This document shows, piece after piece, positions 26,539-36,361 of a stretch of 64,000 bases of DNA. Source of the DNA: an uncultured Bacteroidota bacterium (GTDB lineage: Bacteria > Bacteroidota > Bacteroidia > Chitinophagales > Chitinophagaceae). Both the position numbers and the translations under genes were made by a program. The stretch covers positions 1-64,000 of the forward strand of contig CAIRYK010000043.1 in the NCBI GenBank assembly GCA_903882805.1, written 5' to 3'. A model generated the notes under the pieces. It was given only the letters and a program-made list of their open reading frames with translations. It was not told the origin of the DNA and ran no database searches. Position 1 is the stretch's first letter. The number at the start of each line of letters is the position of its first letter.

Positions 26539-28134
26539 ATGCCGAAAGTCAAGCTACCGTACGTAATATTGTATTTTATTTTAATTCCGGTCATTATTTT
26601 CCTTTATTTCTTAAATTGGAAAACCGACGTAATATATGGTGATGATCTTTACGTATATAAGGACTATTTCGATGCAGGGCGACGGCTCGCCAAGGTAAAC
26701 ATGTCTACCATATACGAAAAATACCGACCGGTGCACGATATGGTAGTTGCGCTTCTTATTCGGCTATGTAACAAAAATATATTCAGTTATTACGTTTTCA
26801 ATGTTTTGGTACAGGCAATAAACGCTGTGATATTTGCGCGTATTGCACAACTATTCATTAAGTCTGTATATTTCTGTGCGCTGCTTGGCTTGATGATAGG
26901 TATATCTAGATTTTCTTATTACAATATAACACAACTTTTCAACGGGGGCGCATTGGAAGGTATGGCTATGACCTTCTTTCTGCTGTCGCTATTTTTTGTG
27001 CTGAAGGCAATAACCGATAAGAAGTTAACCGAAGCTAACGTAAAGAATAACGCGCTTTATAGTATACTATTCGCAAACCTGAGCCTTTATACCCACGAGC
27101 GTTATATTGTTATTCTGCCTTTTCTTATCCTTGTTTTTACGCTTACAAAAAGGTTCAAAATATTGCCCTTAAGAAAAAGAATAGACCTAAGTTTTCTCGT
27201 TTTTGTTTCTTTGTTGCTCAATGTTCTGATAAAAAAAGTAGTGTTTTCCATGCCATTTTTTGTTGGCACAGGGGGATCAAAAATCGAGTTTTCTTTAGAA
27301 AGAGCAACGGGATATATTCACGACGGTCTATTGTCAATTATTCAAATAAACTCCGGCCCCGATTACCTATCGGGGATGCACTTCAACGGGCTCCCTGCAT
27401 TAAATAAGGGTTTGGTTATTACAGTTGTTGCATTCACTTTCGTAGTTATTCTATCTTGGTTAGGGATTACAATTTTCAAAGCAATCAATAAACCTAAACC
27501 CATTAACAAACAATCTACAGATCAATTTCATACATCAGCAGGAATGATGCTATTTCTTTTGGGCGCACTTTTCTTTTTGTTTTTGATACCTGCCGTAATT
27601 ACTATACGTTTAGAGCAAAGGTGGCTGCAAGCATCCTATAGTGTTTTCATATTAATGCTCATTATAGCAATATCTGACCTCAACCTAAGCAAAAATAAAT
27701 GGCTGAGCTACTCTATTTTATTGATTACAACGATCTCTGTGATTAATGATTACATGTACCTAAACAAAGGCATTCAATACCTCTACCTGACTGGTGCGCA
27801 AAATGCAGCGTCGCTATTTGAAAAAGGATTAAAAAATGATGAAATACACACTAGGACACGCAATATATACATAGTAGAAAAAGCAAGAAACACAAATGAC
27901 GAGAATGGGCTGTTGTGGGCGCTTGGCAACGGATACATTTTTGACTTTTACAAGTATAACACAATGGGGATTTTGTTCGTTGATTCTGTATACGAACGAA
28001 TGAAATCAGTAAATGACACCAACCTTAAGCGATTTAACCCGAGCGCAGACGAAATTGTTTTGCTAAAAGATCACATTATCGACCTTACCAGCGATTATGA
28101 AAAAGACTCACTAAAAAACCTGAAGTTCGACTAA
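26539..28134 (+). CDS. Polytopic membrane protein, GT-C glycosyltransferase-like
   Basis: 531 residues with roughly ten hydrophobic helices. After the first helix, a loop with an acidic pair (VIYGDDLYVYKDYFD, about 33-47) and then EKYRPVHDMVVALL resembles the first extracytoplasmic loop of GT-C enzymes, in which an acidic residue is catalytic. A soluble C-terminal part of about 120 residues follows the last helix. It would transfer a lipid-linked sugar outside the inner membrane. No family can be named with confidence. It overlaps the stop of the convergent inositol monophosphatase gene by 4 nt. Confidence 0.6.
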   Translation: MPKVKLPYVILYFILIPVIIFLYFLNWKTDVIYGDDLYVYKDYFDAGRRLAKVNMSTIYEKYRPVHDMVVALLIRLCNKNIFSYYVFNVLVQAINAVIFARIAQLFIKSVYFCALLGLMIGISRFSYYNITQLFNGGALEGMAMTFFLLSLFFVLKAITDKKLTEANVKNNALYSILFANLSLYTHERYIVILPFLILVFTLTKRFKILPLRKRIDLSFLVFVSLLLNVLIKKVVFSMPFFVGTGGSKIEFSLERATGYIHDGLLSIIQINSGPDYLSGMHFNGLPALNKGLVITVVAFTFVVILSWLGITIFKAINKPKPINKQSTDQFHTSAGMMLFLLGALFFLFLIPAVITIRLEQRWLQASYSVFILMLIIAISDLNLSKNKWLSYSILLITTISVINDYMYLNKGIQYLYLTGAQNAASLFEKGLKNDEIHTRTRNIYIVEKARNTNDENGLLWALGNGYIFDFYKYNTMGILFVDSVYERMKSVNDTNLKRFNPSADEIVLLKDHIIDLTSDYEKDSLKNLKFD

Positions 28135-28919
28135 GCGTTCGATTTACCATTTATTACACTTAGCATCTGCTCGTGTATTAGACCGTTAGTAGCGAGGGTT
28201 TGTTTTTCAAATACATTGTAAGGTTGTCCGTCGAAATCGGTGATTCGGCCACCTGCTTCCTGCACTATCAGATACCCTGCTGCAACATCCCAAGCGCTAA
28301 GGTTGTACTCCCAAAATCCGTCGAAACGACCGCATGCAACCCAACACAGGTCGATAGCTGCAGAACCTAAACGACGTACCGGTAAGCCCTCCAACACTAT
28401 ACGCTCAAACACCTTAATAGGATGCTCTTTACTGTCGTCTGGCCACTTATAGGGAAAGCCCGTTACTAGGCACGCTGTTTTAAATTCAGCTTTAGTCGAA
28501 ACACTTATGGGGATACCATTCAGCGTAGCCCCTTTACCTTTTTCTGCAAAAAACAGCTCATCCATCATCGGATTAAAAACTGCGCCTAATACGAGTTGAT
28601 TTTTATAAAGCAAGCCAATACTTACGCAACATATAGGTATCCCGTGGGCGAAATTCACCGTACCGTCTATAGGATCTATCAACCACTGATAGTCTGATAC
28701 TTGTATCATTTCTCCTACTTCTTCGCTGATTATTGTATGCTCCGGATAGCGCTGCCTGATAATCTGAATTATCTTATCCTCGGCATGATTATCTACTTCC
28801 GTTACCAGATTGTTGATACCTACTTTATGATCTATTTTGAAAACGCCATTGAAATAGTGCAAAATAATTTTGCCTGCTTCTTGTGTAGCGTGGAGTAATA
28901 CCTCTTTCAATCCATCCAT
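28131..28919 (-). CDS. Inositol monophosphatase family protein
   Basis: 262 residues, cytosolic Mg2+-dependent phosphatase. Metal ligands are visible in ISEEVGE (about 58-64), the signature IDPIDGTVNFAHG (about 80-92) and SAWDVAAGYLIVQEAGG (about 200-216). The family covers inositol-1-phosphatase (SuhB), and 3'-phosphoadenosine and fructose-bisphosphate phosphatases; SuhB-type is most likely. It starts 3 nt after the TolC stop, so it shares that transcript. The 3' ends of this gene and the convergent membrane-protein gene overlap, with no terminator visible. Confidence 0.9.
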   Translation of the reverse strand: MDGLKEVLLHATQEAGKIILHYFNGVFKIDHKVGINNLVTEVDNHAEDKIIQIIRQRYPEHTIISEEVGEMIQVSDYQWLIDPIDGTVNFAHGIPICCVSIGLLYKNQLVLGAVFNPMMDELFFAEKGKGATLNGIPISVSTKAEFKTACLVTGFPYKWPDDSKEHPIKVFERIVLEGLPVRRLGSAAIDLCWVACGRFDGFWEYNLSAWDVAAGYLIVQEAGGRITDFDGQPYNVFEKQTLATNGLIHEQMLSVINGKSNA

Positions 28920-28922
28920 AGG

Positions 28923-30362
28923 TCACAATTTAAGCTCTTTTCCTAAATAATAGTCAATAACTTTTAACTTAAAAATCAGATCGTATTTGGCGCTCACTAA
29001 ATTTGCTGCAGCACCAAACTCAGAGTTTTGTGTTACCAACAAATCAATAGTGCTGCTTAGCCCTAGGTCATAACGTTTCTTAGCAAAATCAAGGGCGCGT
29101 TTTGCAGCTTCTTGCGCGCGTTTTGCAGCATTATATTTTTGAATAGAATTTAGTGCATTGTTATGCGCTTTGTACACATTTTGTTTCAGCGTTAGTTCGG
29201 CATTGTCTTCTACCAGCTTCTGCTGCGCCAGATTTATCTTAGACTGCCTGATGGCATATTGCGACTGCCAGCCATTGAACACGGGCACATTAAGGCTCAT
29301 AAAAACCGAGTGACGAATGTTGTTGTCCAATTGCGTACCGAAAGGCACTTTAGGAGTCAATGTCTTGAAAACGGGCTGATATACTGTATCTCCGCTGCGG
29401 CCTGCTATACCAATTGGTGAAAATCCTACAAGCTCGTTTGTGGGTTGATAACTGAGATAATTACTTGCATAGTTGGTACCTATCTGGTAACCTAGGCTTA
29501 ATTGAGGATAAAGTCCGCCTCTGGCAACAGATACGGCTTTCTCTGCGGCCTTAACTCTTAACTTACTGCCCTTTATAGAACCAAAATGCTGGTGGGCTTT
29601 TTCAAATATCTCTGCTGGCTGTAATACGCTAACTCCAAGCTGATCCGCCATTTCCAGATTTGGCGCCTGTATACTGAAGGGCTCGTTGAAATTGAGATTA
29701 AGTAATGTTTTAAGGTCAAGGATTGAAGAATTGTAATTTGCAATAGCGTTGATAAGATTTGAGCTATCAGTCGCTAATTGCGATTCCAGTTGAGCAACAT
29801 TCAATTCTGGCAGTCTTCCTGCATCGGCAAATGCTTTTGTCTGAGCAAGTTGCGCTTTCGATAGTTCAACCTGATTACCGCTTACATTTACCTGTTCTTT
29901 TGCGAGCAGGGCTGTAAGAAATCCAGTTGCCACATTGATAGATACATCATCTTTCAACTGATCCAGGTCTGCAAGTGATGCATCTAACAAGTAACGATTA
30001 CGTTCGATAGAATTACGCACTTGCATCCAGCCAAACAATACAACGTTAGCATTGCCCGATGCACTCAGGAAGTCGTATCCTGCATCAACAAACTGGTTGG
30101 TTGTTGGGTTGATGGATCGACCATAACTTTTACCATAACTGCCGTTAGCGCTCACAGACGGCAGCTGAGACAAGCGGCTCTGTAGCAATGTGTAACGGGC
30201 TAATCGGGCAGTAAGCGAATCTTGCTTGATGGATATATTATGGTCTAGTGCGTACTGTACGCAGCGTTGCAAAGACCAAACATTATCGGCATTAGCTGGT
30301 TGTGCAACCGCAGCTGCGTTAACGAAGCAAAAGGCTAAGAAAATAGCGAAAAATGAGCGCAT
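28923..30362 (-). CDS. TolC-family outer-membrane efflux channel
   Basis: 479 residues with signal peptide (MRSFFAIFLAFCFVNAAAVAQ). Two repeated halves with long coiled helices (about 50-215 and 260-470, for example DLDQLKDDVSINVATGFL and AAKRAQEAAKRALDFAKKRY followed by GLSSTIDLLVTQNSEF) are the OEP/TolC pattern. It forms a trimeric channel for tripartite export pumps or type I secretion. The membrane-fusion and inner-membrane pump genes that usually accompany it are not adjacent; the downstream partner is instead an inositol monophosphatase. A TACTTTTG element lies 4 nt before the ATG. Confidence 0.92.
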   Translation of the reverse strand: MRSFFAIFLAFCFVNAAAVAQPANADNVWSLQRCVQYALDHNISIKQDSLTARLARYTLLQSRLSQLPSVSANGSYGKSYGRSINPTTNQFVDAGYDFLSASGNANVVLFGWMQVRNSIERNRYLLDASLADLDQLKDDVSINVATGFLTALLAKEQVNVSGNQVELSKAQLAQTKAFADAGRLPELNVAQLESQLATDSSNLINAIANYNSSILDLKTLLNLNFNEPFSIQAPNLEMADQLGVSVLQPAEIFEKAHQHFGSIKGSKLRVKAAEKAVSVARGGLYPQLSLGYQIGTNYASNYLSYQPTNELVGFSPIGIAGRSGDTVYQPVFKTLTPKVPFGTQLDNNIRHSVFMSLNVPVFNGWQSQYAIRQSKINLAQQKLVEDNAELTLKQNVYKAHNNALNSIQKYNAAKRAQEAAKRALDFAKKRYDLGLSSTIDLLVTQNSEFGAAANLVSAKYDLIFKLKVIDYYLGKELKL

Positions 30363-30366
30363 ACAA

Positions 30367-30374
30367 CAAAAGTA
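30367..30374 (-). promoter_or_regulatory. -7 element directly upstream of the TolC-family gene
   Basis: TACTTTTG on the minus strand, perfect TAnnTTTG, ending 4 nt before the ATG: predicts a leaderless or near-leaderless transcript. Confidence 0.45.
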
Positions 30375-30498
30375 AGCAATTGTAGCGACCTTGATATCCG
30401 ATAAAATTGTGAAAATTAAGTCGGAATCTTTCCAAAATAAATCTAAATAACCATATCAGCATTTTTATTAGGAATAAAAAGCCCAAGCTACACTTTGA

Positions 30499-31080
30499 CT
30501 ATTTATTTCGCACAACACCCGCATAAAAACAACTTCTACACCTTGGTTCGTATAAATCATGTCCACCCACTAACTCCTGCTTGTTAGCGTCATTTTTTCT
30601 GTAGCTAAAATTGGCTATATCGCCGCATTGCACACATATTGCATGCAGTTTTGTTATATACTCAGCTCTGGCCAGCAACTGAGGCATAGGCCCGTAAGGT
30701 TTGCCTTTATAATCCATATCCAGCCCGGCAACTATTACACGCATACCTTGAAGTACCAGTTCTTCAACAACCTCAGTAATACTCGCGTCAAAAAACTGTG
30801 CTTCATCAATCCCAACAACATCAACGCCTGACGCCAATAGCAAGATATTAAAATGATTTTCGACTGGAGTAGACCTAATGCGCGACGCATCGTGCGAAAC
30901 AATATCCCCGGGATCGTAGCGTACATCAATAATTGGTTTGAAAATCTCCACGGTTTGTCCTGCAATTTGCACGCGTTTCAATCTGCGAATCAATTCCTCA
31001 GTTTTTCCGGAAAACATCCCCCCGCATATCACCTCCAACCACCCTTTCTTACGCCCTGAATGAAATGGCTCAATGAACAT
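30499..31080 (-). CDS. tdk: Thymidine kinase (type II)
   Basis: Salvage of thymidine to dTMP with ATP. 193 residues, standard length. P-loop GGMFSGKTEELIRRLKR (about 21-37), DEAQFF (about 94-99) with the catalytic Glu, the lasso region near 160 and four zinc cysteines in CVQCGD (about 149-154) and RCRSCF (about 183-188). It begins at MFIEPFHSGRKKGWLEVICGGM, as in other Bacteroidota. Downstream of waaA by 86 bp; no terminator is visible between them. Confidence 0.95.
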   Translation of the reverse strand: MFIEPFHSGRKKGWLEVICGGMFSGKTEELIRRLKRVQIAGQTVEIFKPIIDVRYDPGDIVSHDASRIRSTPVENHFNILLLASGVDVVGIDEAQFFDASITEVVEELVLQGMRVIVAGLDMDYKGKPYGPMPQLLARAEYITKLHAICVQCGDIANFSYRKNDANKQELVGGHDLYEPRCRSCFYAGVVRNK

Positions 31081-31166
31081 AGCTATTTGTTATTGTTTAG
31101 TAAATTTTATAAAAATAGTGACTTATTTTTTAATAAAAAGAAGTATCCTTCTATTTTTCGAAAAAG

Positions 31167-32426
31167 TCAGTTTCCGATAATACCATGCACATATTGTACA
31201 ATCGCCAAAGTGGCGCCACCATTTGCAGCAACGTAGTTCTTTGATGCTTCAGCGTGCTTTTTATATTCCTCATCGTTTTCCAGTTCATAGATTGTGGCTA
31301 AAAATCCTGCGCTATCCTGAACCGAAAAACCGCCGCCGGTGTCAATTAGTTCACCAGCCTCAATAAACTGATGGTATACTGGACCAAAAATACAGGGCGC
31401 ACCATATGCCGCTGCCTCCAGAACATTGTGTATACCTGCTTTACCAAAGCCCCCACCAATCCACGCAACTTTTGCATATTTATAAATATGCAGCAGGTAA
31501 CCAACTTTATCTACAAGCAAAACACGCTGACTAATTGCTCCCATCGAAGGTACACCACTTAAATCTGACCATTTAATCAGGCCTCCGCCAAAAAGATTTT
31601 GAATAGCGTTTATATGCCTATCGTCTACTTCGTGAGGCACAAGCGCTACCTTATAGGTATCAGGCAGTTGCTTCATAGAGTTAAAGAGCATTTCTTCATC
31701 TTCTTTCCAAGTGCTACCTGCTACCAGAATTTTGCAGCCCCTGCTAAATTCATCCATTATAGGCAGCGCTACCGATTGCCCAATTGCGGTCAGTACCCTG
31801 TCGAATCGCGTATCTCCTGCTACTGTTACGTTGACAATACCTATGCCGCGCAATAACAGCTGCGATAACTCATCCTGCACAAACAAATGAGTGAACATGT
31901 TGAGCATTTTACGCTGCAGCCCTCCGTACCATTTAAAGAAGCCATGCTTTTCTTTAAATACGGCAGAGATTAGTAACATAGGTATTTTCTTATCTGCAAT
32001 GGCTTTCAAGTAGTAATACCACAATTCGTATTTGACAAAGATGCACAGTGAGGGTTTTACAATTTCAAGAAACTGCTGCGCATGCGCTGGGCTATCTAAC
32101 GGCAAGTAGAATACGTAGTCTACGCCTTTGTAGTCTTTACGCACCTCATACCCAGATGGGGAAAAGAAAGTAAGCAGTATTGCATACCGCGGGTACTGTG
32201 CCTTGAGCGCTTCGATTACAGGGCGCCCCTGTTCAAACTCTCCCAAAGAAGCGCAATGAATCCAGATTCGGGGTCTGTGTTCGCCGGCAAATGCATGCTC
32301 AAGCCTATCTATTAGTCCGCGCCTGCCAGCAACAAATAAACGAGCCTTTTCTTTAAATAGAGCAGCTATCCGTATAGACAACGCATATGCGCCAATTAAA
32401 ATCCTATAGATAGCTGCAGTTAGCAT
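31167..32426 (-). CDS. waaA: 3-deoxy-D-manno-octulosonic acid transferase
   Basis: Adds Kdo from CMP-Kdo to lipid A precursor at the cytosolic face of the inner membrane. 419 residues. N-terminal hydrophobic anchor (about 1-20), then RIWIHCASLGEFEQGRPVIEAL (about 53-74) containing the catalytic Glu in GEFEQ, ILLTFFSPSGYEVRK, LYKNQ-like KYELWYYYL, and a C-terminal donor domain with WIGGGFGKAGIHNVLEAAAYGAP (about 328-350). One residue overlap (TAATG) with the upstream outer-membrane-like gene indicates coupling. It shows that the cell makes Kdo-containing LPS. Confidence 0.94.
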   Translation of the reverse strand: MLTAAIYRILIGAYALSIRIAALFKEKARLFVAGRRGLIDRLEHAFAGEHRPRIWIHCASLGEFEQGRPVIEALKAQYPRYAILLTFFSPSGYEVRKDYKGVDYVFYLPLDSPAHAQQFLEIVKPSLCIFVKYELWYYYLKAIADKKIPMLLISAVFKEKHGFFKWYGGLQRKMLNMFTHLFVQDELSQLLLRGIGIVNVTVAGDTRFDRVLTAIGQSVALPIMDEFSRGCKILVAGSTWKEDEEMLFNSMKQLPDTYKVALVPHEVDDRHINAIQNLFGGGLIKWSDLSGVPSMGAISQRVLLVDKVGYLLHIYKYAKVAWIGGGFGKAGIHNVLEAAAYGAPCIFGPVYHQFIEAGELIDTGGGFSVQDSAGFLATIYELENDEEYKKHAEASKNYVAANGGATLAIVQYVHGIIGN

Positions 32427-33220
32427 TATTCGAATAATAGATCTTCAGATTTACGTTTAAATATTGGTATCATTATACCGCCTCTAATGCCATAGAGTAT
32501 ATCTAGTCTTTGCTTATTGTCGGGCCTTGCTACATCATACAGGTAATCTCTACGACCTTGTGTAAAACCAAACAATGCATCTAAGCCGACTGTAACATTT
32601 ATCAGTCTGCTTTTCGAAAAGTAAATATATCCTACATATTGCTCTGCAAATATGCCATTAGTCAGCCGGTCATATCCCTTCAGCAGCTCATCGCGTATCT
32701 GGTCCACAGCCTTATTCTGGTCGAAAATATTGAGTTTATGCTGCATAAAACCTACCGATGTAACCACGCACATTCCGTTGTCAACGCTTTTTTTATTTAG
32801 CGGAATAATCTTTCCAACCTGGACGCCCACAGCATATCCACGTTCATATACAGGCACTCCCACGCGCTGACCATTCTTATCTATAAATTCATAAACTCCG
32901 CCCGACTTAGGCGAATAGCGATCTGTAATATTTACCATCACGGAATCTTCCTTAATAGCGCTACCCACTATGAAATCGAACTTTACACCTATCAGCCAGT
33001 TGCTCGATGTTTTATAGATCACACCGGGGCCTATACGGCTGCTATTGCCAAAACGCTTGGCCATATCGCCGCCAGGCAAATCGCCCGACACATTGCCTTG
33101 CAAAATGAATCCTTTCTTGGGCTCCTTTTTTTCAGCGCCGCCAAATAATTTTTCTTTGTCCTGCCCTTTGGCTGAAAAGCTGACTAACAACAATAAGTAA
33201 ACAATTATTTGCCGGTTCAT
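32426..33220 (-). CDS. Secreted hypothetical protein, probable outer-membrane barrel
   Basis: 264 residues from the ATG at 33220, which starts a signal peptide (MNRQIIVYLLLLVSFSAKGQ). The mature protein begins with a Lys/Glu-rich stretch, then FILQGNVSGDLPGGDMAKRF and repeated amphipathic strands ending in Phe-Glu (SEDLLFE). Strand spacing suggests a small barrel, but the terminal residue is Glu rather than aromatic. Conserved upstream of waaA by tight coupling (TAATG overlap), so a link to LPS or envelope assembly is possible. A TTG at 33262 would add 14 residues before the signal peptide and is unlikely. Confidence 0.65.
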   Translation of the reverse strand: MNRQIIVYLLLLVSFSAKGQDKEKLFGGAEKKEPKKGFILQGNVSGDLPGGDMAKRFGNSSRIGPGVIYKTSSNWLIGVKFDFIVGSAIKEDSVMVNITDRYSPKSGGVYEFIDKNGQRVGVPVYERGYAVGVQVGKIIPLNKKSVDNGMCVVTSVGFMQHKLNIFDQNKAVDQIRDELLKGYDRLTNGIFAEQYVGYIYFSKSRLINVTVGLDALFGFTQGRRDYLYDVARPDNKQRLDILYGIRGGIMIPIFKRKSEDLLFE

Positions 33221-33298
33221 AAACGCTGCTCTCTTGCTTGTGAAATTAACTGTTTTATTCAAAGTGAGCGCATGGTTAGCGCTTTTTAACTTTTACAA

Positions 33299-33901
33299 CT
33301 ACAACAAGGAAAGTCCCATTTGAATCAATCCTATTATAAGTCCGAGAACCAATGCTACTACCTCTAAAAACCAAAACTCCTTTTTCATCACCGCCTCAAG
33401 TATTTCTTCGAGCTTATCCGACGAAAAACCGGCTACCTTGTCTGTCACCATCTTTTCTATATCAATGCGCTTGCTCAGCGAGTCGGTATACTGATGAATT
33501 ATCTCTGGCAGTAAAAGTCCAATTTCTTCCATCATTCCCTCCTTTATTTTATCCATGGTACCTGTGCCTACAAACATGGATATGACGGGCAATTTTTCTT
33601 TTAGTTTTACCTGCAAAAAATTATCGAGATGTTTCTCAATTGTAGGATTTAGCGATTTAAGTTGCTCTGTATCTTTCAGCAAAGCGGCAATTTCACTGAA
33701 GTGTATCAGCTCTTTTGCAACTATCCGCCCCAGCTGCTCTGCTACCTGTTGTTGCCTTTTGGGGAAAACGCCTTGTATAGTAATACCCAATACTCTTATG
33801 GGATTGCGTGGATGAAAAAGCATTTTTATGGCCAACCAGGTTGTTACCCAGCCAATAAATGCACCTATAATAGGTTGCAACCAAAACATAACACTGTGCA
33901 T
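33299..33901 (-). CDS. DUF445 family membrane protein
   Basis: 200 residues. N-terminal membrane segment (about 8-28, FWLQPIIGAFIGWVTTWLAIKML) carrying the family hallmark GAFIGWxTNxxAIKMLF-like sequence followed by HPRNP. A helical soluble middle and a C-terminal membrane segment (about 178-198). The family is of unknown function and is widespread in bacterial membranes. It is 34 bp downstream of the SGNH-like gene, in the same direction, likely one operon with the MBOAT pair. Confidence 0.85.
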   Translation of the reverse strand: MHSVMFWLQPIIGAFIGWVTTWLAIKMLFHPRNPIRVLGITIQGVFPKRQQQVAEQLGRIVAKELIHFSEIAALLKDTEQLKSLNPTIEKHLDNFLQVKLKEKLPVISMFVGTGTMDKIKEGMMEEIGLLLPEIIHQYTDSLSKRIDIEKMVTDKVAGFSSDKLEEILEAVMKKEFWFLEVVALVLGLIIGLIQMGLSLL

Positions 33902-33935
33902 AATCTAATTTTTTTCAATAGCCGGATAGTAGCTA

Positions 33936-34835
33936 CTACAAGGTCTTCAATCTTGATGCGAAGTTATTTGAAAATAAGGTAGCGCCGGTTTTGTTGAGGT
34001 GACTGTAATTGTGAAAATATTCCTTCGACCGACATATTGAATCCACCGTATAGTCGAAATAATAAACATTCTTTTTTACCAGCGACCGGTATTTGTCTTT
34101 AATTTCCTCTGCATTAGTAATCAATTTGTACCCTTCTTCGTATACAGGGGTCATTACTATAACAACTTTAATACCCTTTGCGGCTACTTCATCTACTACT
34201 GCGCGTAGTTCATTGAAAATAGTATCGTTATATCGCGCTGTAAACGGCTTTACAGAATCTGTAACATCCCACGGAATATCTATAGGGTCGTAGCCCGAAA
34301 GTTTGTCTTCGTTTTTGCCTGCAAAAGCAATGTCTTTGTAAAAAGCCTTGTTGAGTAATGTTAGTTTATACCCCGGCACATATCGCGCCTTTAGCATGTT
34401 ACCCGGCTCAATCTCGTGTAGTGAATGATAAACAAATGGATTGTTGAGATAGGCCAGCATTAGGTCGGGTCGGGTAATGAGCTCATTTTTACCCAGATTG
34501 TCGAAATCGCAGGCCATGACAAGCACTTTACAATTAGTTTGATAAGTAAGGTACTGTTTTATTAATGCACTATATTGCACAAAAAACACCCCATCCCACC
34601 CCATATTGTAGGCTTTATCTGTTGAGTTTACTTTAATCAATTCAGGGTCGAACTGATGATAGGCTACTGAACTACCAAATATCATAATTTCCGGATTGAC
34701 CTCCGAATTAAATATCCTGGTGAATTTATGTTTCACCCTATGCCGAAAAGCTGATTCAACCGCCCACTGCACACCATAAATCAGGCAAACAAGGATGAAC
34801 GAGAAAAGCGCTATTTGTTGTAGATTCTTTTTCAT
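33936..34835 (-). CDS. SGNH-hydrolase-like acyltransfer partner protein
   Basis: 299 residues from the ATG at 34835. N-terminal membrane anchor (about 8-28), then an extracytoplasmic domain: EIMIFGSSVAYHQFDPELIK (about 50-69) carries the block I Gly-Ser-Ser nucleophile region, and YFHNYSHLNKTGATLFSNNF near the C-terminus carries the catalytic His with the Leu-Asn-xx-Gly pattern of AlgJ/DltD-like proteins. It begins 7 nt after the MBOAT stop. By analogy with alginate, peptidoglycan and D-alanyl systems, the MBOAT protein moves an acyl group out and this protein places it on a glycan. The acceptor is unknown. Confidence 0.78.
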   Translation of the reverse strand: MKKNLQQIALFSFILVCLIYGVQWAVESAFRHRVKHKFTRIFNSEVNPEIMIFGSSVAYHQFDPELIKVNSTDKAYNMGWDGVFFVQYSALIKQYLTYQTNCKVLVMACDFDNLGKNELITRPDLMLAYLNNPFVYHSLHEIEPGNMLKARYVPGYKLTLLNKAFYKDIAFAGKNEDKLSGYDPIDIPWDVTDSVKPFTARYNDTIFNELRAVVDEVAAKGIKVVIVMTPVYEEGYKLITNAEEIKDKYRSLVKKNVYYFDYTVDSICRSKEYFHNYSHLNKTGATLFSNNFASRLKTL

Positions 34836-34842
34836 CGCCTGT

Positions 34843-36315
34843 TTAGAATTGAAAATAAATGAATTCCTGATTATCGAATGCGCCAATGACCAGTATACTT
34901 ATTATCAGAAAGTAGTAGAATCCCCAACGCACAATAGTAGGTTTGTTCTTAACAATGTCCAACGCCGGATTATCCTTAGTTACCGACTGAATGTATTCCA
35001 TCAACACAATGAGCAGTAGACCAACAGAGATATTAAAAAAACCAAAAAGCGTATCGGCGCCGCCTATGGTGGTAATAACAGATTTTAAACCCGAAACGGA
35101 TAACTGCGACTTCCAACCCTGAAAAAGATTGCCCACCACCTCAAACGCATCGCCTGTGCTTTTTGCGCGAAAGAAAATCCATGAAAAGGCAATAAAACCC
35201 ACAGTCAATACCTTACTCAATCCATTATTGAGCCATTGAGGTAGTTTGCTGAATAGTTTTTTGCGCTTTTTCTTGGTAAAATACTCATATACCAAAGCCA
35301 TACCATTGAGCAAGCCATAAATAACAAATTTCCATCCTGCTCCATGCCAAAACCCACTCATAAAAAATGTAAACAACAATCCAAAAACTATTGATGTTTT
35401 GCCGTAGTTGCGAAGACCTAATACTATGGGATTAAATAAATAGTCGTAAAACCAGGTAGAGAGCGATATATGCCACCTGCGCCAAAATTCGGTAACGCTT
35501 TTGCTGGAAAATGGACGACTAAAATTGGTCATCAACTTAAAGCCCATTACCTGTGCCGATCCCAAAGCGATGTCTGAATAGCCGGAAAAATCGCAGTAAA
35601 TCTGAAAGGTAAAAAAGATACATGCAATAATGAGTGTTACGCCATGATTGTCGGAAGGATGCTTGTAGACATTGTTGACCACAATTGCTAAACGATCGGC
35701 TATTACTATCTTTTTAAAAAAACCCCACAACATGAGCTTTAAACCTTCTTTGCAATTATCTATACTGAAATCGTGTTTTTCATGAAACTGGTATAGCACA
35801 TTTTGAGGACGCTCTATAGGGCCGGCTACCAACTGAGGATAAAACATAACATACAATGCATAAATGCCAAAGTGCTTTTCGGCATGTTGGTTTCCGCGAT
35901 ACACCTCAATAGTATAACTCATTGCCTGAAATGTATGAAATGACAAACCTATAGGCAACAGTATTTTAAGTAATGGAACGGAGGCGGAAAGATTAAAAAA
36001 CTCCAGAACATGATTAGTATTAAACGCAAAGAAGTTGTAATATTTAAAAAAAGCAAGCATTCCAATATTAGCAACCAAACTCATTATCAGATACCCTTTT
36101 CGCCGGCTGCCTTCGGCCTTTTCTATCATTATACCAGCTATATAATCAACAACTATGGTCAGCAGCAGTATTAATATATATATAGGCACAAACGCCATAT
36201 AGAAAAGGCAGCTCGCAGCCAGCAAATGAAACCAACGAAAACGATAAGGCAACAGAAAATAAAGAACAGTAACTATGGGAAAAAACAGTAAAAAATCGAA
36301 GGAATTAAACAGCAT
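34843..36315 (-). CDS. MBOAT family O-acyltransferase (AlgI-like)
   Basis: 490 residues with about ten membrane helices. N-terminus MLFNSFDFLLFFPIVTVLYFLLP is the common AlgI-like start. Conserved segments: FYPQLVAGPIERPQN (about 153-167), FCDFSGYSDIALGSAQVMGF and NFSRPFSSKSVTEFWRRWHISLSTWFYDYL (about 255-285), and FFMSGFWHGAGWKFVIYG (about 313-331) with the catalytic His. It transfers acyl groups across or within the inner membrane for polysaccharide O-acylation. Paired with an SGNH-like partner directly downstream. Confidence 0.93.
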   Translation of the reverse strand: MLFNSFDFLLFFPIVTVLYFLLPYRFRWFHLLAASCLFYMAFVPIYILILLLTIVVDYIAGIMIEKAEGSRRKGYLIMSLVANIGMLAFFKYYNFFAFNTNHVLEFFNLSASVPLLKILLPIGLSFHTFQAMSYTIEVYRGNQHAEKHFGIYALYVMFYPQLVAGPIERPQNVLYQFHEKHDFSIDNCKEGLKLMLWGFFKKIVIADRLAIVVNNVYKHPSDNHGVTLIIACIFFTFQIYCDFSGYSDIALGSAQVMGFKLMTNFSRPFSSKSVTEFWRRWHISLSTWFYDYLFNPIVLGLRNYGKTSIVFGLLFTFFMSGFWHGAGWKFVIYGLLNGMALVYEYFTKKKRKKLFSKLPQWLNNGLSKVLTVGFIAFSWIFFRAKSTGDAFEVVGNLFQGWKSQLSVSGLKSVITTIGGADTLFGFFNISVGLLLIVLMEYIQSVTKDNPALDIVKNKPTIVRWGFYYFLIISILVIGAFDNQEFIYFQF

Positions 36316-36361
36316 GCCTGAATGTGAATTTTAATCCGCTGAACGGGTTAAATATTAATTG

